Notes under the pieces: generated by a model
What the model saw: only the letters and a program-made list of their open reading frames with translations
Database searches by the model: none
Told to the model about the DNA's origin: nothing
Assembly: GCF_965208895.1 (NCBI RefSeq)
Contig: NZ_OZ242363.1
Location: 186,001-250,000 of the forward strand
Source of the DNA: Poriferisodalis sp965208895
GTDB lineage: Bacteria; Actinomycetota; Acidimicrobiia; Acidimicrobiales; Poriferisodalaceae
Length of the DNA stretch: 64,000 bases
Direction of reading: 5' to 3'
Position numbers and translations under genes: made by a program
Shown: positions 17,459 through 25,976 of the stretch, in pieces
Position numbering within the stretch: position 1 is the first letter of the stretch
How the letters are laid out: each line of letters opens with the position of its first letter

Positions 17459-19207
17459 CTAGCCGCGGCCGTGGCGCAGGAGCTTGCCGGGCGTGGCGCC
17501 CGTGCACTCGCCGTCCTGGAATGTCTCGACGCCGTTCACGAGGATGTGGCGATAGCCGTGGGCACGCTGGACGCGGCGCCATTCGCCGCCGGGCAGGTCG
17601 TAAACCGCCTCGCCGATCCACTCGGGATCGATGGCCAGTTCGTCCATGTCGTAGACGAGCATGTCGGCCGGGGCGCCTTCCTTGAGTACGCCGCGGTCCT
17701 TGAAGCCCGCGGCATGGGCGGCAAGCGCCGACATCCGGTAGTGCGCTTCCTCGACGGTCACCCGCTGCTCATCACGCACGATCCACGCCAAGAAGTCGGT
17801 CGTCCACGCACCGCCGGTGAAGAACTTGGTGTGTGCTCCGCCGTCGGACACGCCCGGAATCGTGTACGGCGAATCGGTGTACACCGCCGACATGTGGTCC
17901 ACGTTGAAGTCGGGACCCTCACCCAGAAATTCGGTCTTCAGGTCGGTCTTGAGCGACAGGTCCAGCATCACGTCGATGTAGTGCTTGCCTTCCATCTCCG
18001 CGATCTCGCCGAGTGACTTGCCCACGTACTTCTGCATGTCTCCCCGGCGAGCCACGCCCTGGACGACCAGCTTGCGAGGCGGCCCGCCGACAGCGCCCTG
18101 CGTGTTCGCAAACAGCGTTGCCGCTTCGTCGGTCTCGGCGCGCAGGCGCTCCCGGATGGCCGGGTCAGACATCTTTCGTATCTTCTCCTCGACCGTGCCC
18201 GTGGTGGCCTCGCGCCACGCCGGGCTCGAGTCGTACAGGTTCCACTCGTCGAGCGAGAACGCGAAACCGGTGCGGATCGAAGCACCCTGACCGAAGATGC
18301 GCAGCCCGTCGTTGTGGGCCTGCTCAAGCCACTCGAGCCGTTCCTCGTGCACCCGGGGGTTGCGCTGGCTGACGGGTACCACGTTGTCGATGATCGGCCT
18401 CCCGCTGACCTCGGCCAGCCGCCGCTTGAAGGTGAGGTCTTCGGGGTTGTTGACATCGGCGCTCGTGGCCTGCGTGAGCTGGATGAAGCCCTCGTCACGT
18501 TCGCGCAGCACTTCGGCCAGCACGAAGATGTCGTCGTCGATCATCGTGTCGGTGACCATTGGCGTGCCGTCGAAGTCGGACTGGGTGGAGTTGGGGCCGA
18601 GGCGCTGGATGGAAAAGCCGCACAGCCCGGCGTCCATGCCTTCGTGCAGCAGTCGCTGCATCTCCTTGCGCTCGGCGTTGTTGGCCGGCCGCGACTTCGC
18701 AGCTTCGAGGCCCATCACGTAGATCATCAGCGACGCCGTCGGCATGTACTGCAGGACGTTCACGCCCTTGGGGGCCGCGTCCAGCGAGTCGAGGTACTCC
18801 GGGATGGTCTCCCAGTCCCACTTCGGCAGCATGCCCTCTTCCATTGCGGCCAGCGGGATCGCTTCGGTGCGCACCATTGTGAGCATCGAGCGTTCCCGGA
18901 AGTCGGGCTTGCACGGAGCGAAACCGAAACCGCAGTTGCCGAGCACGACCGAGGTGACGCCGTGCCAGCTCGAGATCGAGCAGTAAGGATCCCAGCGGAT
19001 CTGCGCGTCGTAGTGGGTGTGCAGATCGATGCTGCCCGGAGCGACGATGCAGCCGCCGGCGTCGATCACTTCGCGGGCCGGCTTGTCGGGACGGCCGCCG
19101 ACCTGGGCGATTCGCCCGTCGGAGATCCACAGATCCCCCCGAAAGCTCGGCACCCGTGTCCCGTCGACGATCGTGCCGTCCTTGATGTGAATGTCGTATT
19201 CCTCCAC
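17459..19207 (-). CDS. D-aminoacylase/N-acyl-D-amino-acid deacylase-type amidohydrolase
   Basis: The 582-residue amidohydrolase-superfamily metalloenzyme is related to N-acyl-D-amino-acid deacylase and D-aminoacylase. The metal motif is IDLHTHYDAQIRWDPYCS (HxH), followed by GVTSVVLGNCGFGFAPC, typical of this subfamily; the C-terminal SDGGAHTKFF supplies the late Asp/His. It probably hydrolyses an N-acyl or amide bond in the cytoplasm. It starts at GTG 19207 with a strong GAGGGGG ribosome site, and heads a short minus-strand region after the SDR gene. Confidence 0.85.
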   Translation of the reverse strand: MEEYDIHIKDGTIVDGTRVPSFRGDLWISDGRIAQVGGRPDKPAREVIDAGGCIVAPGSIDLHTHYDAQIRWDPYCSISSWHGVTSVVLGNCGFGFAPCKPDFRERSMLTMVRTEAIPLAAMEEGMLPKWDWETIPEYLDSLDAAPKGVNVLQYMPTASLMIYVMGLEAAKSRPANNAERKEMQRLLHEGMDAGLCGFSIQRLGPNSTQSDFDGTPMVTDTMIDDDIFVLAEVLRERDEGFIQLTQATSADVNNPEDLTFKRRLAEVSGRPIIDNVVPVSQRNPRVHEERLEWLEQAHNDGLRIFGQGASIRTGFAFSLDEWNLYDSSPAWREATTGTVEEKIRKMSDPAIRERLRAETDEAATLFANTQGAVGGPPRKLVVQGVARRGDMQKYVGKSLGEIAEMEGKHYIDVMLDLSLKTDLKTEFLGEGPDFNVDHMSAVYTDSPYTIPGVSDGGAHTKFFTGGAWTTDFLAWIVRDEQRVTVEEAHYRMSALAAHAAGFKDRGVLKEGAPADMLVYDMDELAIDPEWIGEAVYDLPGGEWRRVQRAHGYRHILVNGVETFQDGECTGATPGKLLRHGRG

Positions 19208-19332
19208 GAGTCCCCCTCAACTGGAGTCCGGCACGCGCGAACCCGCAGCGCCCCGGTATCAATCTGACGGTTTCGCCGTCTGGGCCCCCGACCCACCGGC
19301 ACCGCCGTGGCAGCGATGTTAGGCGCCTGAGG

Positions 19333-20112
19333 TCAGAAGATGCTGAAACCGCCGTCGATCTTGATGACGTCGCCGGTGTGCCAGCGGGCGGCGTCGCTCA
19401 TCAGGTACACCGCGATGGCGCCGAAATCGTCGGGCACACCCCAGCGGCGCATCGGGATGCGCGGCATCACGTTGTCGACGAACTTGTCCCAGGTGAACAG
19501 CCGCTCGGTCATGGCGGTGTCGATCCAGCCGGGGATGACGGCGTTTGCGTTGATCTTGTAACGAGCCATCTCGACCGACAGCCCCATCATCATCGCCAGC
19601 ATCGCCCCCTTGGTGGCCGCATATGCCTGGCCTCGTGCAGCGCCCTGGATGGCCGTGCCGCTGGAGGTCAGCACCAGCGACCCGCCTTCGCCTTGGGCAA
19701 TCATCTGGCGGGTTGCGGCCCGCAGCGTGAAGAACACGCCGTGCAGGTTGACGTCGATGACGCTGAACCAGTCCTCGTTGGAATGCTCGTGGAAGCCCTT
19801 CTGGTTCTGCGTGCCGATGCCGGCGTTGGGGAAGCAGGCGTCGACGCGCCCGTAGCGCTCGACGACCGCTGCCATGGCCTCTTCGACCTGTTGCTCGTCG
19901 GAGACGTCGCATTGCAGCGCGCTGGCGGAGGGGTTGATCTCTTGCAACTCCGCCTCAGCAGCGGCGTTCTTGTCGGGATTGGTGCCCCAGATGCTGACGT
20001 CGGCGCCCGCAGCAGCGATGCCTCGGGCGTACCCGAGACCGATGCCGCCGTTGCCGCCCGTGATGACTGCGACTTTGCCGCTCAGGTCAAAGCCGTCGTA
20101 CTGGTAGGCCAC
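19333..20112 (-). CDS. Short-chain dehydrogenase/reductase (SDR)
   Basis: The 259-residue classical SDR has cofactor loop TGGNGGIGLGYARG (TGxxxGxG), then NAGIGTQ (NNAG position) and LTSSGTA. The usual catalytic Tyr-x-x-x-Lys appears as AYAATKGAM (Tyr and Lys spaced by three). The C-terminus has GDVIKIDGGF. It starts at GTG 20112 and ends 125 bp from the amidohydrolase start. It follows the limonene-epoxide-hydrolase-type gene by 7 bp, so the two are probably one operon, with a diol or alcohol as possible shared intermediate. Confidence 0.88.
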   Translation of the reverse strand: MAYQYDGFDLSGKVAVITGGNGGIGLGYARGIAAAGADVSIWGTNPDKNAAAEAELQEINPSASALQCDVSDEQQVEEAMAAVVERYGRVDACFPNAGIGTQNQKGFHEHSNEDWFSVIDVNLHGVFFTLRAATRQMIAQGEGGSLVLTSSGTAIQGAARGQAYAATKGAMLAMMMGLSVEMARYKINANAVIPGWIDTAMTERLFTWDKFVDNVMPRIPMRRWGVPDDFGAIAVYLMSDAARWHTGDVIKIDGGFSIF

Positions 20113-20119
20113 GGCGGGC

Positions 20120-20512
20120 TCAGTCGCCCTTGATCTGGCGCATGAACATGCCGTTGTCGAAGTAGTCGCGCCAGAACGTGATGAGTCCGTCGTTGACCTC
20201 GAAGATTCCCATGACGGGCAGCTCGATCTGTCGGCCCGAACCGGTGTGGAAGCGGTCGACCCGTTCGTTCATGACGGTGTTGCCAGTGGCGGTTTGGCGG
20301 AGCACTTCGAATTCGACAGGGCCGTCGCCCCTCGTCAGGCCCCCCAGAAACTCCTTCATGGCATCGGGGCCGTTCATGTCGCCGACCGGCACGTTGTCGT
20401 AGTAGACGTCGTCGGAGACATGGGCGACCGCTCCGTCGAGGTCCTTTGCTTCGATGCAGGCGATGAACTTGCCGACGACCTCGGTGGGCGAGTCGGTGGC
20501 GGAATCTGACAT
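20120..20512 (-). CDS. Limonene-1,2-epoxide hydrolase-type protein
   Basis: From ATG 20512 (MSDSATDSPTEVV) the product is 130 residues with an NTF2-like fold. All five residues expected at the limonene-1,2-epoxide hydrolase active site are visible with the right spacing: Tyr38 and Asn40 (YYDNVP), Arg84 and Asp86 (NERVDRF), and Asp116 in WRDYFD. By recalled Rhodococcus numbering these correspond to Y53, N55, R99, D101 and D132. The enzyme would add water to an epoxide in one step. It sits just upstream of an SDR that could oxidise the diol. The longer frame to 20602 is not needed. Confidence 0.82.
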   Translation of the reverse strand: MSDSATDSPTEVVGKFIACIEAKDLDGAVAHVSDDVYYDNVPVGDMNGPDAMKEFLGGLTRGDGPVEFEVLRQTATGNTVMNERVDRFHTGSGRQIELPVMGIFEVNDGLITFWRDYFDNGMFMRQIKGD

Positions 20513-20664
20513 GGTTGGCTTGTCCTCTCTCGTCCGGATACGCACTGGCGTTACGGGCCTCTGCGTGTGCTTCGGCGCGGTCCTTGTCCTAGCACGCGGC
20601 ACGATCCAGTGCCGCTGTGACGGCTCTGAGGAAGGGCATCAGCGGTCACGGATGCTGCGAGCAA

Positions 20665-20762
20665 GAGGCTGAGCCCACAGGCGAAGCCGTGGCCGAAGCG
20701 GCCCGTGAGCGACAGCGAACAAGAGCGGGAAACAACTGGTGCGACAATGGGGACGATCACCT
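20665..20762 (+). repeat. Intergenic repeat family A, copy 2
   Basis: About 98 bp between the divergent LEH-type and CoA-transferase genes. It begins GAGGCTGAGCC-CACA-GGCGAAGCC, continues with AGCGGCCCGTGAGCGACAGC and AACAAGAGCGGGAAACAAC, and ends near GGTGCGACAA. It matches copy 4 closely in the same orientation. Confidence 0.85.
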
Positions 20763-20790
20763 CTCGCGCGTCCTCTAAGGTCGCCGGGCT

Positions 20791-22212
20791 ATGGAAGCTG
20801 AGCAGCGATCCGAAGCGGCCGTTGCGCCCCGCACAGCACAGCGGAGGCCGCTCGAAGGGGTCCGGGTCTTCGAGATCAGCATCGCTGTGGCGGCGCCATG
20901 CTGTGGCAAGGCGATGGCACATCACGGGGCCGAGGTCTTCAAAGTGGAGGCCCACAGCTATCCCGACGTGGCGCGAGCGTTCGGCTCGGCATGGGCGCGT
21001 GATCCAGAGCTCGCCGATGTCTTCTGCGACACCAGTCCCTACGTGCCTGAGATGTCGGCCGGCAAGCGATCGGTGGGTCTTGAGCTGAAACTGCCCGAGG
21101 CGCTCGAAGCGGCGAAGCGCTTGTTGGCCACCTGTGACGTCTTCCTGACGAACTTCGCCGCGCCGGGCATGGCCGAGCTCGGGCTCGACTACGCCTCGGT
21201 GGCTGAAGTGTCGCCGAACATCATCTATGCGGGCATGACCGGATTCGGCGTGGACCCCGACACGCCGTACTACCCGTTCCGAGCCTTCGGACCGAACCAG
21301 GCCCCGCTGGTGGGGTGGGATGCGCTGACGGGTTTCCCCCACGAGGAGCCAGCCGGCATTCCCTCGATCGCACCGCCGGACTACATGGGCGGTCTGCACG
21401 CGATGTTGGCGATCGTCAGCGCTCTGCATGAACGCGACCGCACCGGGGAGGGTCGATTCATCGACATCAGTCAGCTCGAAACCACCGTGTCGTTCTTGGG
21501 TCCGTACCTGCTGGGCCAAGACTTGGGCGTGCCGGAGCCGTTCCGCAACGGCAACCGGGTGTCGTGGGCAGCACCCGCCGGCATCTACCCCTGCGCGGGC
21601 GACGACCGCTGGGTAGCCATCGAAGTGCAGAGCGACGAGGCGTGGCTCTCGCTTGCGGCGCTCGCCGAATGGTCGGCCATCGAGGCGCACGACGGCAGCG
21701 GGAGCCAGGCGCTGGCGACCTACCCGCACGACACGCTCGCTGACCGCATCGCCAACCATGACGCCATCGACGCTGAGCTGTCGTCGTGGACCGCCCGTCG
21801 CAGCGCGCAGCAGGCCGCAGCTGAGCTGCAAGCCCTGGGCGTCGCGGCCTACGAGGTGCTCGATCATCGCGGCGTGATGGTCGACCCGCAGGTGCACGAC
21901 CGCCGCCCGTACTCGGTGGTGCCGAGCCCCAGGCTGGGACGGGATCTGTTCGTGCGCAATCCGCTGCGCATGAGCCGAACGCCGCCCTATGTCACCCGTG
22001 CGGGTCCGAATATGGGCGGCGACACGATCGACGTGCTCGCCGAACTCGGCTATTCCGACAGCGAAGCGCAGCAGTTGGTCGACGACGGGTTGGCGTTCAC
22101 CGACGCCCGGCCCGAGGTCACCCTGGAGCGCCCCTTCGACCGGTGGTACGAATCGCTCGGGATCGCCGACATCTACGACGCCCACGGCAACGTCACCGGC
22201 GGTGCGGCGTGA
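20791..22212 (+). CDS. Class III CoA-transferase (CaiB/BaiF), Asp-containing
   Basis: The 473-residue protein has a CaiB/BaiF fold: PLEGVRVFEISIAVAAPCCGKAMAHHGAEV at the N-terminus (split by the CoA-binding loop), KRSVGLELKLPEA, and TGEGRFIDISQLE. The catalytic Asp that forms the acyl-enzyme anhydride is present as Asp197 in IAPPDYMGG. It would transfer CoA between carboxylic acids. It overlaps the next CoA-transferase gene by four bases (GTGA), and that partner lacks the Asp. The two may form a heteromeric enzyme, mirroring the fused double protein at 31037. Confidence 0.87.
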   Translation: MEAEQRSEAAVAPRTAQRRPLEGVRVFEISIAVAAPCCGKAMAHHGAEVFKVEAHSYPDVARAFGSAWARDPELADVFCDTSPYVPEMSAGKRSVGLELKLPEALEAAKRLLATCDVFLTNFAAPGMAELGLDYASVAEVSPNIIYAGMTGFGVDPDTPYYPFRAFGPNQAPLVGWDALTGFPHEEPAGIPSIAPPDYMGGLHAMLAIVSALHERDRTGEGRFIDISQLETTVSFLGPYLLGQDLGVPEPFRNGNRVSWAAPAGIYPCAGDDRWVAIEVQSDEAWLSLAALAEWSAIEAHDGSGSQALATYPHDTLADRIANHDAIDAELSSWTARRSAQQAAAELQALGVAAYEVLDHRGVMVDPQVHDRRPYSVVPSPRLGRDLFVRNPLRMSRTPPYVTRAGPNMGGDTIDVLAELGYSDSEAQQLVDDGLAFTDARPEVTLERPFDRWYESLGIADIYDAHGNVTGGAA

Positions 22213-23435
22213 ACGTCGCGCAGCGAGGGTCAGGCCCATGGGCGGGCGTGCGGGTGCTCGACCTGACCGGCCTGTCAGGCGCATACGGCACCCGCGTGTG
22301 GGCGGCGCTCGGCGCCGATGTGATCTGCGTGGAGCCGCCTGATGGCAATCCGATTCGCAGGATGCCGCCGCTGGCACCGGGCCATGAGGGTCTCGAAGCG
22401 AGCCTGTGGTGGGCGTACTTCGGCGCCTCGAAGCGAAGTGTCGTGCTGGATCCGACCAACGCCGACGATGCCGAAGCTCTGGTCGCACTGATCGGTTCGG
22501 CCGATGTGGTGCTCGACGACGCGCTGCCTGGGACCCAGGAAAGCTACCCGTGGCTCGCCAACAGCGGCCAGGGGGGATTGGGTGTCGCGGGCATCGTCGA
22601 GAGATTCCCGCACTTGACGTGGGTGTCGATCACGCCGTTCGGCATGACTGGGCCGCGCCGTGGCTGGCTTTCGTCGAACCTCATCGGCTGGGCATCGTGC
22701 GGGCTGGCGTCCACCGTGGGATTTCCCCACGGACCGCCGCTGGCACCTGCGGGCGAGATCGGCGTGCTGATGCACGGGGCGTCGCTGCACGCGGTCATCG
22801 GCTCGATGATGTCGGTGCGTGCGCGCAACCAGGCCGCGGCAGCCGGCGAGCCGGGGCTGGGCCAGACCATCGATCTGTCGCTGCAGGAAGTCGGCCTGTG
22901 GCTGTCGCCTGAGACCGGCGTGCCGCTCTACCTCGACGACCAGGTGCCGCGGCCGCGGGCCGGCAATCGTCGACCGGTCACGAGCCCGATGGGCTTGTAT
23001 CCAGCGTCCGATGGTCATGTGGCGATCATCGCCATCCAACCGGCCCACTGGAACGCGATGGCACAGTGGGTGCACGAGCTGACCGGCAACGAGGGCATTC
23101 TGGACGAGATCTTCGTCGACATCGTGGTGCGCCGCGAGGCCCTTGAGGCGGTGGATGCTTGGGTCGAGGAACTGACAACTCAGTTCACGAAGCAGGAGCT
23201 GTTCGTGGAAGGCCAGCGTCGACGCATTCCGATCACCCCGGTCAACACTGTCGGCGACCTGCGCCACGACCCGCACCTCGAAGCAGTGGGTTGGTGGCGA
23301 ACCGAATCCCACCCGGTGCTGGGCGACTTCACGGTGCCCGGCTCGCCGTTCACCACAGATGGCGACTGGTGGGCTTGGCAGCGGGCCCCGATGCTGGGCG
23401 AGCACACCGACGAGGTTCTCGGCGAGCTGACCTGA
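22209..23435 (+). CDS. Class III CoA-transferase homologue lacking the catalytic Asp
   Basis: From GTG 22209 (MNVAQRGSGPWAGVRVLDL) the product has 408 residues with the CaiB/BaiF fold: ALGADVICVEPPDG, KRSVVLDPTNAD, VSITPFGMTGPRRGW and GLGQTIDLSLQE. At the position where the upstream partner has APPDYMGG, this protein reads PAGEIGVLMHG, so the nucleophilic Asp appears absent. It probably serves as a structural or substrate-binding partner of the 20791 product, with which it is translationally coupled. A direct catalytic role using the Glu cannot be ruled out. Confidence 0.82.
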   Translation: MNVAQRGSGPWAGVRVLDLTGLSGAYGTRVWAALGADVICVEPPDGNPIRRMPPLAPGHEGLEASLWWAYFGASKRSVVLDPTNADDAEALVALIGSADVVLDDALPGTQESYPWLANSGQGGLGVAGIVERFPHLTWVSITPFGMTGPRRGWLSSNLIGWASCGLASTVGFPHGPPLAPAGEIGVLMHGASLHAVIGSMMSVRARNQAAAAGEPGLGQTIDLSLQEVGLWLSPETGVPLYLDDQVPRPRAGNRRPVTSPMGLYPASDGHVAIIAIQPAHWNAMAQWVHELTGNEGILDEIFVDIVVRREALEAVDAWVEELTTQFTKQELFVEGQRRRIPITPVNTVGDLRHDPHLEAVGWWRTESHPVLGDFTVPGSPFTTDGDWWAWQRAPMLGEHTDEVLGELT

Positions 23436-23501
23436 GACCGCCGACCTCATCGACCGGAGCGTGCTCCGCTTCAGCGGCTGACCCCGAAAGAGTCGGCGGC
23501 C

Positions 23502-24398
23502 TCAGCGGGGCGGTGCGAGCAGCGGCGGACCGGTAGCTGAGACAGTGACCGGATCGCCCACCGACACCACAGCGCCTTCGGGATCGATGGTGCAGCCGAT
23601 GCCGAACATGGCATTGCCTTCCAGCATTCCCCGCATGCCTTTCGAGAAGCCTTCCGCGGAATAGCACCAGCGGTGCTTGCGCAGCACCAAGGCGGGCTCG
23701 CGGTGCCGTTCGCCGGTGTCCTGGTCGATCTGAGGGACGGAGCAGCGAGGCCACTCAACCCGTGCGACCAAATCGGCATCTCCGATCGAGAAGTCGGTCC
23801 ACGTGTCTTCGGACCATGGTTCGTTGTTGGTGACGATGAGATTCGCCCGGAAGCGCTCGATCCCGAACGGTTCTGAGGCCCGAGCAACCAGATCGTCCAG
23901 TGAAGCCATGTTGGCCACCAGCACCGGCGCCGCGTCAGCGAAACCAGTGAGGCGACCTCGAAAGAGCCGCATGGGCCGGGACGACTCGGGGGTGAGCGCT
24001 GCGAGCCTGGCCCCGAAGCCCAGCACCTCGGTGAAGAACTCGGCGGCTTCGTCCCCGGCGTCGGCGCAGGCCACCTCGTCGCCGATCAGCGCCCGCACGG
24101 TGACGTCGTTGGCATCGGGCCGCTTCACGTCGATCGTGCCGGCATCGGGTGCGCTGATGGTCAAGCCGCCGTCGATGGGAATCGGAACCACGGTGGCAAG
24201 CGCTGCGTTCTGGCGCTGCGTGACGGCCTCGCCGAGAGCGCCGTCTTGGTCAGGGATGGTCACCACCTGCCAAGCGCGATCGCCATCGAGACCCGTCTGG
24301 GTGATCACGACCGAGTCGAGCTCGACGCGGCGGCAGCCCTTGATGGGGTGAATGGTGATCCCGCTGAGCGTTCCGCCGCCGTGGCTCTCGGTTGTCAT
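23502..24398 (-). CDS. MOSC domain-containing protein
   Basis: The 298-residue protein has an N-terminal MOSC_N beta-barrel (SGITIHPIKGCRRVELDSVVI, in two pieces) and a C-terminal MOSC domain (FRANLIVTNNEPWSEDTW, RVEWPRCSVPQIDQDTGE). The conserved Cys lies in WPRCSVP, the Cys used for Mo-cofactor sulfuration or ligation in mARC/YcbX-type proteins. Such proteins reduce N-hydroxylated compounds or carry sulfur to Mo cofactor. The window encodes two different molybdoenzymes, which gives context. It is divergently placed from the DddP-like gene, with repeat A copy 3 between them. Confidence 0.85.
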   Translation of the reverse strand: MTTESHGGGTLSGITIHPIKGCRRVELDSVVITQTGLDGDRAWQVVTIPDQDGALGEAVTQRQNAALATVVPIPIDGGLTISAPDAGTIDVKRPDANDVTVRALIGDEVACADAGDEAAEFFTEVLGFGARLAALTPESSRPMRLFRGRLTGFADAAPVLVANMASLDDLVARASEPFGIERFRANLIVTNNEPWSEDTWTDFSIGDADLVARVEWPRCSVPQIDQDTGERHREPALVLRKHRWCYSAEGFSKGMRGMLEGNAMFGIGCTIDPEGAVVSVGDPVTVSATGPPLLAPPR

Positions 24399-24410
24399 GG
24401 TCAGACCCTA

Positions 24411-24470
24411 GAGGCGAAGCCGTGGCCCGAGCGGCCCGTGAGCGCAGCGAACAAGAGCGGAAAACAATCA
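24411..24470 (+). repeat. Intergenic repeat family A, copy 3 (truncated)
   Basis: About 60 bp beginning GAGGCGAAGCCGTGGCCC, then GAGCGGCCCGTGAGCGCAGC and AACAAGAGCGGAAAACAA. It lacks the GGCTGAGCC arm of the first hairpin and the distal GGTGCGACAA end. It lies between the MOSC and DddP-like starts. Confidence 0.8.
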
Positions 24471-24538
24471 GTTCGTCAGCGAGGAGGTTCGCCAATGCGC
24501 GTTGTCCTAGGCTCGCAGCGCATCAGTGTCTCGGTCTC

Positions 24539-24556
24539 TCTGCGAGGCCTCGCAGA
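24539..24556. promoter_or_regulatory. 18-bp perfect palindrome upstream of the DddP-like gene
   Basis: TCTGCGAGGCCTCGCAGA is a perfect 9+9 palindrome ending 21 bp before the ATG at 24578. The position suits an operator for a dimeric regulator, or an RNA hairpin in the leader. The regulator is not identifiable here. A -10/-35 pair is not clear. Confidence 0.4.
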
Positions 24557-24577
24557 CCTCCCGAAGGACGCCCAGGC

Positions 24578-25915
24578 ATGGCACTGCAGGGATTCGAACG
24601 TCGCCACCGGCCCAAGATCGGCGTCGGACGTGCCGAAGCCCCCGAATGGCTGCTTGACCACACAGCGCTGAACATGCATGCCATCGGCCCGGGCCCCGAG
24701 CTCGAGGCCGAGTGGATCGCGGCAGGACTTCAGCTTCCCGACCGGTCGGCTCTGCGCCGCTACCGGCTGGAACGCGTCCGCGAGCAGCTGCGAGGCGCAG
24801 ACTGCGATGCGGCGCTGCTGTACGACCCGGTCAACATCCGCTACGCCACCGACACGACCAATATGTCGCTGTGGACCATGCACAATGCGGTCCGTTTCGC
24901 TGTGGTGAACACCGACGGTCCCGTCGTCGTCTTCGAGTTCTCCGACGGCGAGTTTCTCGACGCGCATTCCGAGGTCGTCGACGAGATCCGCCCGGCGCCG
25001 TCGTACACGCACTTCCTCGCCGGACCGCGGGCAGATGAGATCGCCCACCGCTGGGCCGCCGAGGTTGCTGGTCTCGTCGCAGAGCACGCTCGGACCGCAG
25101 GCAGCCTGAGCGGCTGCCGGGTGGCAGTCGACCGGCTGGACTTGGGCGCCGCCCGCGCGCTGGAATCGAAGGGCATCGCCATCGTGGCGGGGGAGCCGCT
25201 CATGGAGACGGCGCGCACAGTCAAGAGCGTCGAGGAGATCCGGGCCATGCGCTGCGCAGTGCATGCGTGCGAGGCCGCCATCGCTGAGATGGAAGCCATC
25301 TTCGAGCCCGGCGTGAGCGAGCTGGACCTCTGGGCGGCCTTTTGGGCGGGCAGTGTGCGTCGTTACGGCGAGTGGATTGAGACGAGGCTGCTGTCGTCGG
25401 GGCCGAGAACCAATCCTTGGTACCACGAAGCCAGCAGCCGGCGAGTGCAAGCCGGAGAGCTGATGGGTTTCGATACTGACCTGGTCGGGGCATACGGGAT
25501 ATGCGTCGACATGTCGCGTACCTGGCTCTGCGGCGATGGCCGGCCGTCGGCTTCCCAGCACGACACGTGGTCGCTGGCAGCAGAGCAGATCCGGCGCAAT
25601 ACCGAGTTGTTCCAAGCTGGAACCACATTCCGGGAGCTCTCCGAGGCGTCCTGGTACCCCGATCCTGACAAATACCGCCACTACACGTCCTTGGCGCACG
25701 GGGTGGGCCTGTGCGACGAGTACCCGTCGGTGATGTTCCGCCACAAGTGGGATCAGGTCGGTTACGACGGCGTGCTCGAGCCCGGCATGGTCGTGTGCGT
25801 GGAAGCGTTCGTCGGCCCGAGATCGGGGGGCGAAGGCGTCAAGCTGGAAGAGCAAGTGCTGATCACCGATATGGGCAACGAGGTGCTGACGAACTTGCCC
25901 CTCGGTCTCGTCTAG
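24578..25915 (+). CDS. dddP: DddP-like DMSP lyase (M24 peptidase fold)
   Basis: From ATG 24578 (GAAGGACG ribosome site) the product is 445 residues, the usual length of DddP. It has the M24 'pita-bread' fold. The two-metal site is complete: Asp299, Asp301 (GFDTDLVG), Asp311 (CVDMSRTW), His374 (LAHGVG), Glu409 (VCVEAF) and Glu424 (KLEEQV). By recalled numbering of Roseobacter-group DddP these match D295, D297, D307, H371, E406, E421. The catalytic Asp377 and Tyr366 correspond to Asp380 (GLCDEYPS) and Tyr369 (RHYTSLA). DddP cleaves dimethylsulfoniopropionate to DMS and acrylate. NIRYATDTTNMSLWTMHN is also DddP-like. An Xaa-Pro peptidase or creatinase role is the alternative. Confidence 0.75.
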   Translation: MALQGFERRHRPKIGVGRAEAPEWLLDHTALNMHAIGPGPELEAEWIAAGLQLPDRSALRRYRLERVREQLRGADCDAALLYDPVNIRYATDTTNMSLWTMHNAVRFAVVNTDGPVVVFEFSDGEFLDAHSEVVDEIRPAPSYTHFLAGPRADEIAHRWAAEVAGLVAEHARTAGSLSGCRVAVDRLDLGAARALESKGIAIVAGEPLMETARTVKSVEEIRAMRCAVHACEAAIAEMEAIFEPGVSELDLWAAFWAGSVRRYGEWIETRLLSSGPRTNPWYHEASSRRVQAGELMGFDTDLVGAYGICVDMSRTWLCGDGRPSASQHDTWSLAAEQIRRNTELFQAGTTFRELSEASWYPDPDKYRHYTSLAHGVGLCDEYPSVMFRHKWDQVGYDGVLEPGMVVCVEAFVGPRSGGEGVKLEEQVLITDMGNEVLTNLPLGLV

Positions 25916-25976
25916 CTACGCGCTGAGCACCTGATTCCCTCGATGTAGCCCGCCGCAGCCGATACGTCTGTTGCGA

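Noticed and set aside
20513..20602. Longer start for the LEH-type protein
   Set aside because: The extra 30 residues are Arg/Thr-rich with no family match, and the fold starts at ATG 20512, which has a suitable ribosome site.
24583..24655. A tRNA T-arm-like sequence (GTTCGAATCCCTGC) on the minus strand
   Set aside because: No acceptor stem, D-arm or anticodon arm pairs around it, and it lies in the first codons of the DddP-like gene.
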